64,000 bases of DNA from Flavobacterium sp. 1 (GCF_002797935.1 NZ_PGER01000001.1:3658001-3722000), one strand, 5' to 3'. Counted from the first letter of the stretch, positions 1-7,795 are shown. Made by a program: numbers and translations. The notes: generated from the sequence alone by a model not told the origin.

Positions 1-162
1 CGGTTCAAAAGAACGCAACAGGTGGCTGATGGCATAACTGCCATCGGTGGTTTCAATTATCTTATTAGTATACAAAACCTCTCCGTTTTCCTTTTCCACT
101 TTGAGCTGATTGTATGCCAATGCACCATACAGATTGCTCCCTCTTCCGATTTTCGCTATCAT
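1..162 (-). CDS. mobB: MobB relaxase, N-terminal fragment cut by window edge
   Basis: The first 54 codons of a Bacteroidota conjugal-transfer relaxase are visible; the rest lies outside the window. The protein begins MIAKIGRGSNLYGALAYNQ, the N-terminus I recognise from MobB relaxases of conjugative transposons, which nick DNA at oriT. Its ATG overlaps the stop of the upstream mobA gene in an ATGA arrangement, so the two are translationally coupled. Catalytic histidines lie beyond the edge and cannot be checked. Confidence 0.85.
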   Translation of the reverse strand, partial: MIAKIGRGSNLYGALAYNQLKVEKENGEVLYTNKIIETTDGSYAISHLLRSFEP

Positions 163-590
163 TTTTTCAGGTATTTTGCTTCAAACTCCTCAGTTAGCAG
201 AATGATTTTTTGGCACAATACCGCCATTTCTGCTGTCTGCTTTTCCAATTTATAGAGATAGGCTGCCGCTTTCTTTTCGGAAAAATTGCGGTACAGTATT
301 TTTATCAGCTGGTTATAATTTGTTCCTACAGCCCTGAACTGGCCGAATAAAGTGGTCAGGCGCATATAGTAATCCATGGTTGCCTTGTCAACCGTTACGG
401 TCGTAATACCTTTTTGGAAAATACATGCCGTAATAAAATGCGCCTTTACATTCATCCGTGAAGCTTCATAGAAGCAAAGGAAACGTGCATTTTCTTCAGC
501 CGTAAGGCTTATGGAATAGCGGTGAACGGCGGGATCTTTCTTGGGATGCCTGCCTCCTTTATGTGGGACTGTTTTGCCGTTGTTTTCCAT
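159..590 (-). CDS. mobA: Conjugal transfer protein MobA (relaxosome accessory)
   Basis: 143 residues, basic N-terminus (GGRHPKKDPAVHRYSISL) followed by a helical body with the pattern FGQFRAVGTNYNQLIKIL, characteristic of the small MobA/MobC-type accessory proteins of Bacteroidota conjugative transposons. Family knowledge: these bind oriT with a ribbon-helix-helix-like fold and help the MobB relaxase. It is immediately upstream of mobB with a 4-base overlap, the usual mobAB order. The length is normal for the family, so this end of the element looks intact. A perfect-arm dyad lies just upstream at 603-631. Confidence 0.85.
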   Translation of the reverse strand: MENNGKTVPHKGGRHPKKDPAVHRYSISLTAEENARFLCFYEASRMNVKAHFITACIFQKGITTVTVDKATMDYYMRLTTLFGQFRAVGTNYNQLIKILYRNFSEKKAAAYLYKLEKQTAEMAVLCQKIILLTEEFEAKYLKK

Positions 591-602
591 AACTATTATT
601 AC

Positions 603-631
603 TGGTTTCGTTTAAAAGAATTTTAAAACCA
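603..631. repeat. Dyad upstream of mobA, possible oriT or operator
   Basis: TGGT(TT)(CG)TTTAAAA - GAA - TTTTAAA ACCA forms an 11-base paired dyad with a small bulge, about 13 bases upstream of the mobA start. Bacteroidota mobilisation operons often carry oriT or an autoregulatory operator next to mobA, so the position fits, but no nick-site consensus is recognised. The rest of the 591-807 gap shows no gene. Confidence 0.35.
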
Positions 632-807
632 ATATATTTTATCATTAGTGATGGCATCTGGATATTGCAGGATGTGGAAGCATTTGGCTTATTATTTCCA
701 CATGTGAATTTTCGCCCTAAGGACAACCTCCGTCAAATAAAGCCACTACAGGACAGTATGCAAGAATGCCCCGCTTTCGGGATTAATTTCATGAAAAACG
801 TGAAATT

Positions 808-1488
808 ATGCTCTACAAAGAAACAGTTACCAAAGAGATGTGGGAACTTCTTCAAAGACTCATGAAAGATGAAAAATTGAAAGATTTTAACCTTGTAGGA
901 GGAACAGCTCTCAGCCTAATGATTGGCCATAGATTAAGTATCGATTTGGATCTGTTCACCACGGAAGATTTTGACGAGCAAGCCATACTTACCCATTTAG
1001 GAAATCAGCATTCGGTAAAGATCAGGCAGATTCTTGAAAATACAATGCTTTTGGATATAGGCAGTGTCAAGGTAGACATTCTCGCCCACAAATATCCATG
1101 GCAGGAACCTGTTCAGAATGAAGAAGGAATACGGCTGGTCTCTTTATATGACATCGGTGCCATGAAGCTTCATGCAATATTTCAAAACGGAACAAGAATC
1201 AAAGACTTTGTTGACATGTATTTTCTTTTGGAACACCATCCCCTTAAGACCTATTTAGAAGCTTACCAAAACAAATATAATAGAAATCCGAGACTGGCTG
1301 CTCTTGCATTACTGGATCATAGGAATATAGACAAAGAAGAAAAAGTCAAACTCATCAAAGGAAAAGAAACCAATTGGAACAAAATAACCCAGCGACTAAA
1401 AAAAGCAGTTTTCAATCCTTCCATTTTATTTTCTGAATCAAAAAATCAAATTCCTCCACCCAATAAAGGACGTGGATTTAGACGCTAA
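808..1488 (+). CDS. Nucleotidyl transferase AbiEii/AbiGii toxin family protein
   Basis: 226 residues of the minimal nucleotidyltransferase (MNT-like) fold. The signature GGTALSL (residues 31-37) is followed by R42, S44 and the metal-binding D46-x-D48, then LF, matching the GG-T-A-L...R.S.DLD motif of AbiEii. Family knowledge: such enzymes act as toxins of type IV toxin-antitoxin/abortive-infection systems by adding nucleotides to tRNA or other targets. The C-terminus ends in a proline-rich tail. It lies beside the mobilisation genes and upstream of a broken DUF6922-like gene at 1528-1844, its likely partner, although the usual order in the phylum, as I recall it, is partner first. The region 591-807 upstream shows no convincing antitoxin ORF. 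Confidence 0.8.
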   Translation: MLYKETVTKEMWELLQRLMKDEKLKDFNLVGGTALSLMIGHRLSIDLDLFTTEDFDEQAILTHLGNQHSVKIRQILENTMLLDIGSVKVDILAHKYPWQEPVQNEEGIRLVSLYDIGAMKLHAIFQNGTRIKDFVDMYFLLEHHPLKTYLEAYQNKYNRNPRLAALALLDHRNIDKEEKVKLIKGKETNWNKITQRLKKAVFNPSILFSESKNQIPPPNKGRGFRR

Positions 1489-1527
1489 GCGTTTGAATAA
1501 GAAGTTAAAAAATCGTATATTTACTAT

Positions 1528-1844
1528 ATGGCACGAGTTAAAAAAATAAGGCAATCCCAAATCTAAACCCAGTATTTTTTTGGGATTTCGACATAGATGC
1601 TATGGACTTTGAGAGAGCCTATAAAACTATTATAGCCCGTATCGTAGAGCGTGGAGGACAGGAAGAAATCGACGAAATTGTTCGTTTCTACGGCCTTGAA
1701 AAGGTGGTAAAAGCGATTCGTGACGAAATTTATTTTCTTCCTAATTATGCCATTGACAAGGCTTTAAAATTGTTTCCTGAACTTAAAAAGGAAGAGATGT
1801 ACTGCTATCTTAACCGTAAGGATAAAACCTACCACTGGATCTAG
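1528..1844 (+). pseudogene. DUF6922-like protein, frame broken in an A7 run
   Basis: An 80-residue frame from ATG 1602 to 1844 encodes MDFERAYKTIIARIVERG...NYAIDKALKLF...HWI, recalling the small DUF6922 proteins that accompany AbiEii-type nucleotidyltransferases in Bacteroidota. Homologues normally start about 25 residues earlier with a NPxxFWD motif. That motif (NPVFFWDFDIDAM) is present just upstream in frame, but is separated from the start ATG at 1528 (MARVKK) by a one-base shift. Adding one A to the seven-A run at 1540-1546 gives a continuous 105-residue protein. It is either a frameshifted gene, a slippage-expressed gene or a base-calling error. As written, only the shorter product from 1602 would be made. 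Confidence 0.6.
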
Positions 1845-1881
1845 TTTTTAGACTATAAGCCATTCTTACGAACAAATAAAT

Positions 1882-2030
1882 AAAAAGAAAACGAAGTTAG
1901 GTCAGGCATTAAACTTAGCAAAAGACTACGGCATAATGTCTTGCTCGTTCCTCGCAAGCCACCCTCACGGGACTTATTCCGTTTCCTTTTGCTAAGCTTA
2001 CTGCCAGCCCTGTGAAATTGCTTTCTTTTT
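1882..2030. repeat. Large imperfect inverted repeat, about 50-base arms
   Basis: The left arm (1882-1931) and the reverse complement of the right arm (1979-2030) share the block CTTAGCAAAAG, a polyA/G start (AAAAAGAAA), a GGNCAGGCA-like centre and a terminal ACGG. The 47-base spacer contains an inner dyad, CTTGC...GCAAG. The arms are not perfect. Possible roles are an origin of transfer, a structured RNA or a relic of a small transposable element. Confidence 0.5.
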
Positions 2031-2164
2031 CTTTTTTACGGTTTTTCTGTTTTCTTTTGAAATTATATTTATGGCTTTAAATATGCCCGTACAGCAATAT
2101 TTGAAAACTTAAATATTTACATACAAATATGTGCCTGTGTTCAAATATGTATTCTTGCCTATGC

Positions 2165-2236
2165 GTAAAAGCATATTCAAATAAAAGCATTTGCATATAA
2201 AAGCGTATTCATGTAAAAGCATATGTATGTAAAAAC
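2165..2236 (+). repeat. 16-base tandem repeat, four copies plus a partial fifth
   Basis: Units at 2165-2180, 2181-2196, 2197-2212 and 2213-2228 have the form (g/a)TAAAAGCatattcat and are followed by a partial copy, GTAAAAAC, at 2229-2236. The period is exactly 16 bases. Nearby 2080-2160 has looser words of the same composition (caaatatgt). Spacing of about 1.5 helical turns and the setting suggest protein-binding iterons, but no replication gene is adjacent. Confidence 0.7.
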
Positions 2237-2435
2237 AGCCTTACTGCTTTTATAGTTTTACAGATACCTTACACAATTCAATAGCTAACAAACTGCAAAA
2301 ACAAACGATACTGCGTGTATTGGTAAGGTATTTTTAACAACCTTAAACAAAAGGAATTTATTATCATCCTCGAAACTATTTGTAACCTTAAGCGTGTTTG
2401 AGGGTGAATCACTTTTTAAATTACCGAAAAAACAA

Positions 2436-2458
2436 AAAAAAGGGCATCAAGCCCTTTC
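2436..2458 (-). terminator. Rho-independent terminator on the minus strand
   Basis: The hairpin AAAGGGC-TTGAT-GCCCTTT, read on the minus strand, is followed by a long U-rich tract (eight T, G, six T). It would end a minus-strand transcript entering from higher coordinates. No minus-strand gene is identified there, so the transcript could be a small RNA from the hairpin region at 2500-2551. Confidence 0.6.
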
Positions 2459-2499
2459 AATTAAAAACCATATCAAATAATATTTTCGCAGGAAAACAG

Positions 2500-2551
2500 C
2501 AAGTTGTGTTTTGAGATGCTTGAAATACTTTCTGCATCTCAAAACAACTTG
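2500..2551. repeat. Long hairpin with 18-base paired arms
   Basis: The left arm 2500-2519 (CAAGTTGTGTTTTGAGATGC) pairs with the right arm 2534-2551 apart from a two-base bulge; the loop is 14 bases. This is too long and lacks the T tract of an ordinary terminator. It could be a structured RNA leader, a recombination or transfer site, or a small repeat element. It lies about 40 bases from the minus-strand terminator at 2436-2458. Confidence 0.55.
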
Positions 2552-3038
2552 CCCTTGCAGGGGGCTGGAAAACGTCTCCAAAGTCGGCCTTTTATTAGTA
2601 TTATAAATGGAGATTGAGGATTAAAAATAAAAGATGATTGCAGTTATTTATTTCCATACCATTTGATTTCATACCAATTCCTCATTATAATTAGCTTCTA
2701 TATTTTCTTTCACTTCCAGAAATAGTCGATGCATTATATTTAATAGTTCAACTATATTAATTGGAAAAAATTACGCTATTGTCCCTAAAAAAACTTACAA
2801 GATGCAGACTTAGATATTTAATGTTTCCGCATTTTTTCAGTGCCCCGCTATATAGAAAACTGAATCAGCTTCTAAAATTCCAATCCTCCCAGTATCGTAA
2901 ATGATTATTAATAGATATGAGAATCATCCTCAGGGTAATAATCAAGAAAATTACTCCCGATTTTAAGCAATCAAAGAATGAATGCCTGTTTAAAGGAATT
3001 TCAAATCTAGAATATTAGGAATCCATCAGCGAGAGCGA

Positions 3039-3959
3039 ATGATAATTCCAATTTATCAAAATCACAATGATAAAATAGAAAACCTTATCGGCAATGGGTA
3101 TGCTTATGGCACATTGGAACGCTTCAAAATATCTTTGAAACACTTGAAAGAATACATTTTGTGGAAGTATAATTTTGAAGACATAAGCATTAACAAAATT
3201 GATTACGCCTTTGTAACTGAATTTGAATTCTATTTGAGAAGCGTTAAAAAATGTAACAACAATACAGCCGTGAAATATGTTAGAAATTTCAGAAAAATAA
3301 TCAAGATTTGTCTTGATAACGATTGGTTAGATAAAAATCCGTGTAGCCGATACGAAGGAAAAATGAAAGAAGTCGAAAGAGAATTTCTTACTGAAGAAGA
3401 ATTAAACAGAATTTATATCAAACGATTTTCATCAGAGCGATTAAATTTAGTAAAGGATATTTTTATTTTTTCCTGTTATACCGGTTTGGCTTATGTTGAT
3501 GTAAAAGGATTAAAGAAGGACCACATAGCAATAGGCATCGATGGTGAAAAATGGATTTTTAAAAATCGCCAAAAAACAGATACCAAGTCAAAAATTCCAG
3601 TACTACCAATTGCACAAGAAATCATTAAAAAATATGCCGACCATCCAAAGTGTTTAAATGAAGATAGCATCTTGCCTATTTTGACTAACCAAAAAATGAA
3701 TGCTTATCTTAAAGAAGTTGGAGATTTATGTGATATTTCAAAAGAAATTACTTTTCATATGGCTCGACACACTTTTGCAACATCTGTAACACTTACTAAT
3801 GGCGTTCCTATTGAAACTGTAAGCAAAATGCTTGGTCATAAAAACATACAAACAACTCAACATTACGCTAAAATTTTAGACCAAAAAGTAAGTGAGGATA
3901 TGCAGATTTTAAGAAATAAGTTTACAGCAACTGATAATAAATTCAATAAAGCCAATTGA
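3039..3959 (+). pseudogene. Tyrosine recombinase, N-terminally truncated
   Basis: 306 residues of a Bacteroidota conjugative-transposon integrase. The core-binding (YGTLERFKISLKHLKEYI) and catalytic domains are present, with HMARHTF, LGHKNIQTTQHYA and the nucleophile tyrosine near the C-terminus. The first catalytic arginine position reads YTGLAYVDV, an Arg-less variant typical of this family. Full-length relatives, including the 463-residue copy at 34849-36240, have roughly 100-160 further N-terminal residues (arm-binding domain). Upstream sequence in all frames shows no trace of them, and the frame begins inside the protein. It is probably a deletion or insertion scar of an older element rather than a working recombinase. 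Confidence 0.75.
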
Positions 3960-4014
3960 TTAAAAACTAAAAATAAATTTCACAATAAATTATTTAAAGA
4001 GTAAAATGATGTTT

Positions 4015-4365
4015 TTACTCTTTAATAATTTCTTTTCTATATGCCGTACCCCAAATAGCAAGTTGTTTAATTGAGTCTTTTAATTTTATTCCGTGTTCGG
4101 TAAGCTCATATTCTACCGTTATTGGCTGTGTTTCTAAAACAGTTCTTTTTAATAGATGATTCAATTCCATATCCTTTAATTCTTTGCTTAACATTTTTCC
4201 TGATATTCCTTTAATTTCTTTTAAAAGATCAGAATATCTTTTTTTACTAAAACAAAGTACAGCAATAATTGGAATCTTCCATTTGCCATTCAGTACGTCC
4301 ATTGCATCGTGTGCTGCTCTAATGATTAAAGCGCACTCTGATTCTTCATTTTGATTTGCTTCCAT
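4015..4365 (-). CDS. HxlR-family transcriptional regulator (1)
   Basis: 116 residues with the HxlR winged-helix signature: ALDVLNGKWKIPII-like (here DVLNGKWKIPIIAVL), RYSDLLKEIKGISGKMLSKELKDME, then PITVEYELTEHG in the wing. The family commonly senses reactive electrophiles or disulfide stress and represses a divergent oxidoreductase gene. That arrangement is seen here, with the DsbA-like gene starting at 4580 on the other strand. A cysteine near the N-terminus (ESECALI) could be the sensor. The 214-base divergent gap carries five GTTAC repeats next to its start, suggesting autoregulation. Confidence 0.88.
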   Translation of the reverse strand: MEANQNEESECALIIRAAHDAMDVLNGKWKIPIIAVLCFSKKRYSDLLKEIKGISGKMLSKELKDMELNHLLKRTVLETQPITVEYELTEHGIKLKDSIKQLAIWGTAYRKEIIKE

Positions 4366-4367
4366 AA

Positions 4368-4407
4368 GTTACTTTGTTACCTTATTGTTACCGTTACTTT
4401 TTGTTAC
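4368..4407. promoter_or_regulatory. Five GTTAC repeats upstream of HxlR gene
   Basis: GTTAC occurs at 4368, 4376, 4387, 4393 and 4403, packed in 40 bases immediately upstream of the HxlR start codon and in the divergent gap to the DsbA-like gene. Clusters of short direct repeats beside a regulator gene often form its operator. The link to HxlR binding is inferred from position only. Confidence 0.45.
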
Positions 4408-4435
4408 TATATTACAAAAGTAAACTAATTTGATT

Positions 4436-4443
4436 TAGTTTTG
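4436..4443 (+). promoter_or_regulatory. Candidate Bacteroidota -7 element TAGTTTTG
   Basis: TAGTTTTG fits the Bacteroidota vegetative -7 consensus TAnnTTTG and points toward the DsbA-like operon at 4580. The -33 TTTG partner is not at an ideal distance. The call is weak and based on consensus alone. Confidence 0.3.
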
Positions 4444-4579
4444 TTGACTACAAAAGCAAATAAAACAGTAAATTTATATGAAATATCTAGATTAAACATT
4501 TATAATTTTAGAAGCTATGAAACATACCTCAATTATAAAAAATTGAAAATTCACAAATACAAAATGACAATAACAAATA

Positions 4580-5269
4580 ATGAGTAAACTAATTTATATA
4601 ATGGATCCATTTTGTGGTTGGTGTTATGGAAACAGTACCAATACACAAAAACTATATGAAAAATACAAAGATCAACTTGATTTTGAAATTTTCCCAGCTG
4701 GAATGTGGACTGGTGCCAATGCTAGAAAACAATCCAAACAAATGGCACAATTTATCAAAAAGCACGATCCACAAGTACAGCAAACTACAGGAACTGAATT
4801 TGGAAAGGACTATTTTGAATTTATAGAAAATGAAAATGTAGTTTTAGACAGCGAAGTACCATCAAGAGCTATCGTTACTGTGAAAAAACTATGGGCTTCA
4901 CAAGCTGTCCCTTTTGCAATTGAAGTCCAAAAAGCTAGGTATCTGCACGGAAAAGACTTGAATGAAGATATTACCTATTTAAGTATTTGTGAAAATTTAA
5001 AATTGGATAAAAACCAATTTTTGGAAGTTTTTCATTCGCAATCAATCAAAAAAGAAATAGAAGAAACCTTTGCTTTGGCACAAAAATATGCCAGTTCCTA
5101 CCCAACGCTTTTGGCAGAAAAAGAAGGTAATCTGTATGTTTTAGAACAAGGATATGCCCCATTTGGAGCAATTCAAGAACAGATTGAGACACTTTTTTTA
5201 ACTAATTTAAAATTGAACAATGAAAGAAATTATCTCAACAGCATTTTTAACAATCTTAATTTTATTTAA
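4580..5269 (+). CDS. DsbA-family thiol oxidoreductase, cytoplasmic type
   Basis: 229 residues, thioredoxin-like DsbA fold. The active-site motif C12-G-W-C15 sits in DPFCGWCYGN, as in FrnE-like/2-hydroxychromene isomerase-type members. There is no signal peptide, so it acts in the cytoplasm, probably in thiol or electrophile detoxification. It is divergent from an HxlR regulator and first in a run with the metallo-beta-lactamase and NTF2-like genes. Its end overlaps the next gene by 50 bases with an unusual tail (LKLNNERNYLNSIF). Adding one T to the T7 run at 5193-5199 would end the protein at ETLFFN, about 15 bases before the next start, so the tail may be a frameshift artefact. Confidence 0.85.
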   Translation: MSKLIYIMDPFCGWCYGNSTNTQKLYEKYKDQLDFEIFPAGMWTGANARKQSKQMAQFIKKHDPQVQQTTGTEFGKDYFEFIENENVVLDSEVPSRAIVTVKKLWASQAVPFAIEVQKARYLHGKDLNEDITYLSICENLKLDKNQFLEVFHSQSIKKEIEETFALAQKYASSYPTLLAEKEGNLYVLEQGYAPFGAIQEQIETLFLTNLKLNNERNYLNSIFNNLNFI

Positions 5270-6110
5270 TATGGAATCACAAGCGCAGAGTTTTAAAACA
5301 ATTGAAACCAAAGATTTGAAACTTCAAGTTTACAACGCATCCGAAAACAGTTTTGGTGTAGCATCGGTAATTGTATCTGGAAAAACAGATGCAGTTTTGA
5401 TTGACGCACAATTTACTTTGGCGGATGCCGAAAAAGTAGCACAGGAAATCAAAGCAAGTGGCAAAAAACTAACCACTATTTATGTTTCTCACGCAGATCC
5501 TGATTATTATTTTGGATTGGAAATATTCAAAAAATATTTTCCAGATGTAGTTGCTTATGCTTCGCCAGCATCAGTAGAAGCTATTAAGGCTACTGCTCAA
5601 AAGAAATTAGAAGTTTGGGGCGAAAGATTGGGTAAAAACATTACGTCAAACGTTATTTTACCTCAGGTTTTAAAAGGAAACAGTATTGAATTGGAAGGTC
5701 AGAAATTAGAAATAATTGGTTTGGAAGAGTTCCCGAATAAAACTTTTGTATGGATTCCTTCTATAAAAGCAGCTGTTGGCGGAATCAATGTTTTTGGAAC
5801 TACTTTTCATCTTTGGATGGCAGATGCACAAACTGCTGATGCCCGCAAAAGCTGGATTTCAGTTTTAGATAAAATTACAGCTTTGAAACCAGAAATTGTA
5901 ATTCCGGCACACGCCAATTCCAATTCTCCATTTGATATAACTACTGTAAATCATACCAAAAGTTATATTAAATTCTACGAAGAAGCGTTGAAAACCAATA
6001 AAACTTCAGAGGATTTAATCAAAGCTATAAAAGCAAAATATCCAACACTTACTTTTGATACTGCTTTGATGATAGGTGCAAAAGTAAATACTGGAGAAAT
6101 GAAATGGTAA
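5220..6110 (+). CDS. Metallo-beta-lactamase-fold protein with altered metal motif
   Basis: 296 residues with an N-terminal signal peptide (MKEIISTAFLTILILFNMESQAQ), so exported. The MBL fold is recognisable from VLIDAQFTLADAE, the loop at residues 90-99 and IPAHAN later. The usual HxHxDH metal motif reads H91-A-D93-P-D95-Y96, so two of its histidines are replaced. A divergent group of MBL proteins with DPDYYFG-type loops exists, as far as I recall; whether they bind metal is uncertain. It is downstream of the DsbA-like gene and overlaps the NTF2-like lipoprotein gene by 7 bases, indicating one operon. Confidence 0.8.
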   Translation: MKEIISTAFLTILILFNMESQAQSFKTIETKDLKLQVYNASENSFGVASVIVSGKTDAVLIDAQFTLADAEKVAQEIKASGKKLTTIYVSHADPDYYFGLEIFKKYFPDVVAYASPASVEAIKATAQKKLEVWGERLGKNITSNVILPQVLKGNSIELEGQKLEIIGLEEFPNKTFVWIPSIKAAVGGINVFGTTFHLWMADAQTADARKSWISVLDKITALKPEIVIPAHANSNSPFDITTVNHTKSYIKFYEEALKTNKTSEDLIKAIKAKYPTLTFDTALMIGAKVNTGEMKW

Positions 6111-6565
6111 AATCAATTATTTACAGCCTGACAGCACTTTTTGTATTGTCAGGCTGTTCTTTAAATAAAAAAGCAATGACAAATCTTGACATTATAAAAA
6201 GTACTTACGAAGGAAAAACTTCGGAAGAAAACGGTAAAAATTTGGCTAAATATGTAGCCGATGATATTTCCTGGACAGAAGCCAAAGGATTTCCTTATGC
6301 AGGGACTTATATTGGATTGGACAACGTAACAAAAAACGTTTTTAGCCGATTAGGAAGCGAATGGATTGATTATAAATTTACTCCAGAAGATTATGTTACT
6401 AGTGATGATAAAGTGGTTGCTTACGGAACTTACACAGGAACTTACAAAATTACAGGAAAACCATTCACCGCCAGAGTAGCTCACGTTTGGAAATTGAAAG
6501 ATAGCAAAATTGTAAGTTTCGAACAGTTTGTAGATAGCCAACCTGTAATTGATGTAATGAAATAA
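6104..6565 (+). CDS. NTF2-like (SnoaL-type) lipoprotein
   Basis: 153 residues beginning with a lipoprotein signal (LTALFVLSGC, cysteine about residue 18). The rest is a cone-shaped SnoaL/NTF2-like fold: KNLAKYVADDISWTEAKGFPYAGTYIGLDNV, then VAYGTYTGTYKITGKPFTARVAHVWKLKDSKIVSFEQFVD. The family binds or converts small hydrophobic ligands; the substrate here is unknown. It starts inside the last codons of the MBL gene, so it is translationally coupled, and is followed directly by another NTF2-like frame. Confidence 0.82.
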   Translation: MVKSIIYSLTALFVLSGCSLNKKAMTNLDIIKSTYEGKTSEENGKNLAKYVADDISWTEAKGFPYAGTYIGLDNVTKNVFSRLGSEWIDYKFTPEDYVTSDDKVVAYGTYTGTYKITGKPFTARVAHVWKLKDSKIVSFEQFVDSQPVIDVMK

Positions 6566-6567
6566 AA

Positions 6568-6969
6568 ATTATAACGGATAAATTCGATAGGACAATTCCA
6601 GCAGACGCAGTAAAATATTTTCGCAGTTGTATTGCAAATGGGAATTTAAAAGGAGCGTTAAGTTGTTTTGATAAAGATGCGATATACATTGAGAGAGACG
6701 GGGAAGAAATTATAGGCATAGACAATATTGAAAAATCAATGGAACATCTTTGTACTTGGAAACCTAAAATAACAGGAAGTAACTACAAAGTAACAATTGT
6801 AGAAAACCTTGCTATTTGGGTTGACAAATATTCATTAAAAGCAATAATGCCCGACGGAAACCCAGTTGAAATGAATGGTGTAACAAGTTGTATGATGAAG
6901 AAAAACAACGAAGGAATTTGGTTATGGTTAGTGGACAATCCTTTTGCATCAGCAGTTTTTGAAAATTAA
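6568..6969 (+). pseudogene. Second NTF2-like gene without a normal start codon
   Basis: An open frame of about 130 residues (TDKFDRTIPADAVKYFRSC... to NPFASAVFEN) has NTF2-like character throughout, but the only ATG in frame (6739) would remove the first half. Upstream the frame is closed by TGA at 6550, and only ATT/ATA codons precede the conserved part. Adding one base near 6559-6561 would join it to the preceding NTF2-like lipoprotein as a two-domain protein. It is therefore either the rear half of a frameshifted fusion or a 5'-damaged gene. A shorter product from 6739 is unlikely to fold. Confidence 0.55.
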
Positions 6970-7192
6970 CCACTTACGTTTATTGAAACAAATGGAATTG
7001 CATTGAAGAAAAGCACGAACCGCCAACCGCCGTTTGATTTTACTTTAAATTGTATCATTTTTTCTTATTTCAATAAATAAATTACAATAATGATAGAAAT
7101 GTTGAATAGTTTCATAGGAACTTTGAATAGTGATTAAGTACCAAATCCGTTCTTTTTATTAGCTTGCCATCTTATAATTTAATCAAAAATCA

Positions 7193-7774
7193 ATGCATCA
7201 AAATCTGTTATCTTACATAAACCGATATGCTTCTTTACCTCTTACTAACGAAGAAGAAGCTTTAATCGTAGCGACTTTTCAACCCAAAAAGTTCAGAAAA
7301 AAACAATACTTTTTGCAAGAAGGAGATATATGCAAATACGCTGGTTTTATTGTAAAAGGGGCTATGCGCCAATACAGTGTTGATGATAAAGGAGGAGAAC
7401 ATATTGTACAGCTATTCATTGAAAACTACTGGGCAAATGACCGTGAAAGCTCTACTATGCTTACACCATCTGTTTATAATATTGATGCTTGGGAAGATAC
7501 AGATATACTTCTTATAACCAGAGCCGATATGCTGGATTTAATGGCAAAAATACCTGCAATGGCGGAAATGATACGCTTAATGGATGAAAGAAATGCTATT
7601 GCTAACCAACGAAGATTAAATTCTACTATCAGCAATACTGCAGAAAAACGCTATGAAGAATTTGCCAAAAATCACGCTCAATTTATTCAACGATTTCCGC
7701 AACACCTTATTGCTTCTTTTTTAGGCATAACCAAAGAAACGTTGAGCCGAATTAGAAAGCAAGCCATAAAGTAA
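7193..7774 (+). CDS. Crp/Fnr-family transcriptional regulator
   Basis: 193 residues: a cyclic-nucleotide-binding-like beta roll (LPLTNEEEALIVATFQPKKF, QEGDICKYAGFIVKGAMRQY) and a C-terminal helix-turn-helix (HLIASFLGITKETLSRIRKQ). No four-cysteine Fe-S cluster motif is seen, and the phosphate-binding cassette is not the cAMP type, as in many Bacteroidota members. Its own terminator follows at 7796-7828, so it is monocistronic. It sits immediately upstream of the quinone-reductase gene and may control it; this is inferred from position. Confidence 0.88.
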   Translation: MHQNLLSYINRYASLPLTNEEEALIVATFQPKKFRKKQYFLQEGDICKYAGFIVKGAMRQYSVDDKGGEHIVQLFIENYWANDRESSTMLTPSVYNIDAWEDTDILLITRADMLDLMAKIPAMAEMIRLMDERNAIANQRRLNSTISNTAEKRYEEFAKNHAQFIQRFPQHLIASFLGITKETLSRIRKQAIK

Positions 7775-7795
7775 AGACTTGATTTAAAATTTCAC

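Larger units (their letters stand above)
1845..3038. other. 1.2 kb non-coding, structured and repeat-rich stretch
   Basis: No convincing gene is found here on either strand. The stretch contains a large imperfect inverted repeat (1882-2030), a 16-base tandem repeat (2165-2236), a minus-strand terminator (2436-2458), a long hairpin (2500-2551) and an AT-rich tail. A very short minus-strand open frame (about 2681-2765) reads like the end of a protein but has no start and is not called. The stretch lies between the mobilisation/toxin genes and a truncated integrase and probably holds the cis-acting sites of the element. Confidence 0.6.

Noticed and set aside
22..255. Plus-strand frame over the mobA/mobB junction
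   Set aside because: It runs antisense to well-supported mobilisation genes and has no recognisable content.
665..865. Plus-strand frame of 66 residues before the AbiEii gene
   Set aside because: Cysteine- and phenylalanine-rich, no family, overlaps the true AbiEii start; no ribosome-binding site. Considered chance.
2681..2765. Minus-strand frame reading NIVELLNIMHRLFLEV
   Set aside because: Lacks a start in frame after an upstream stop and is only about 28 codons; could be a gene end relic but is not supported.
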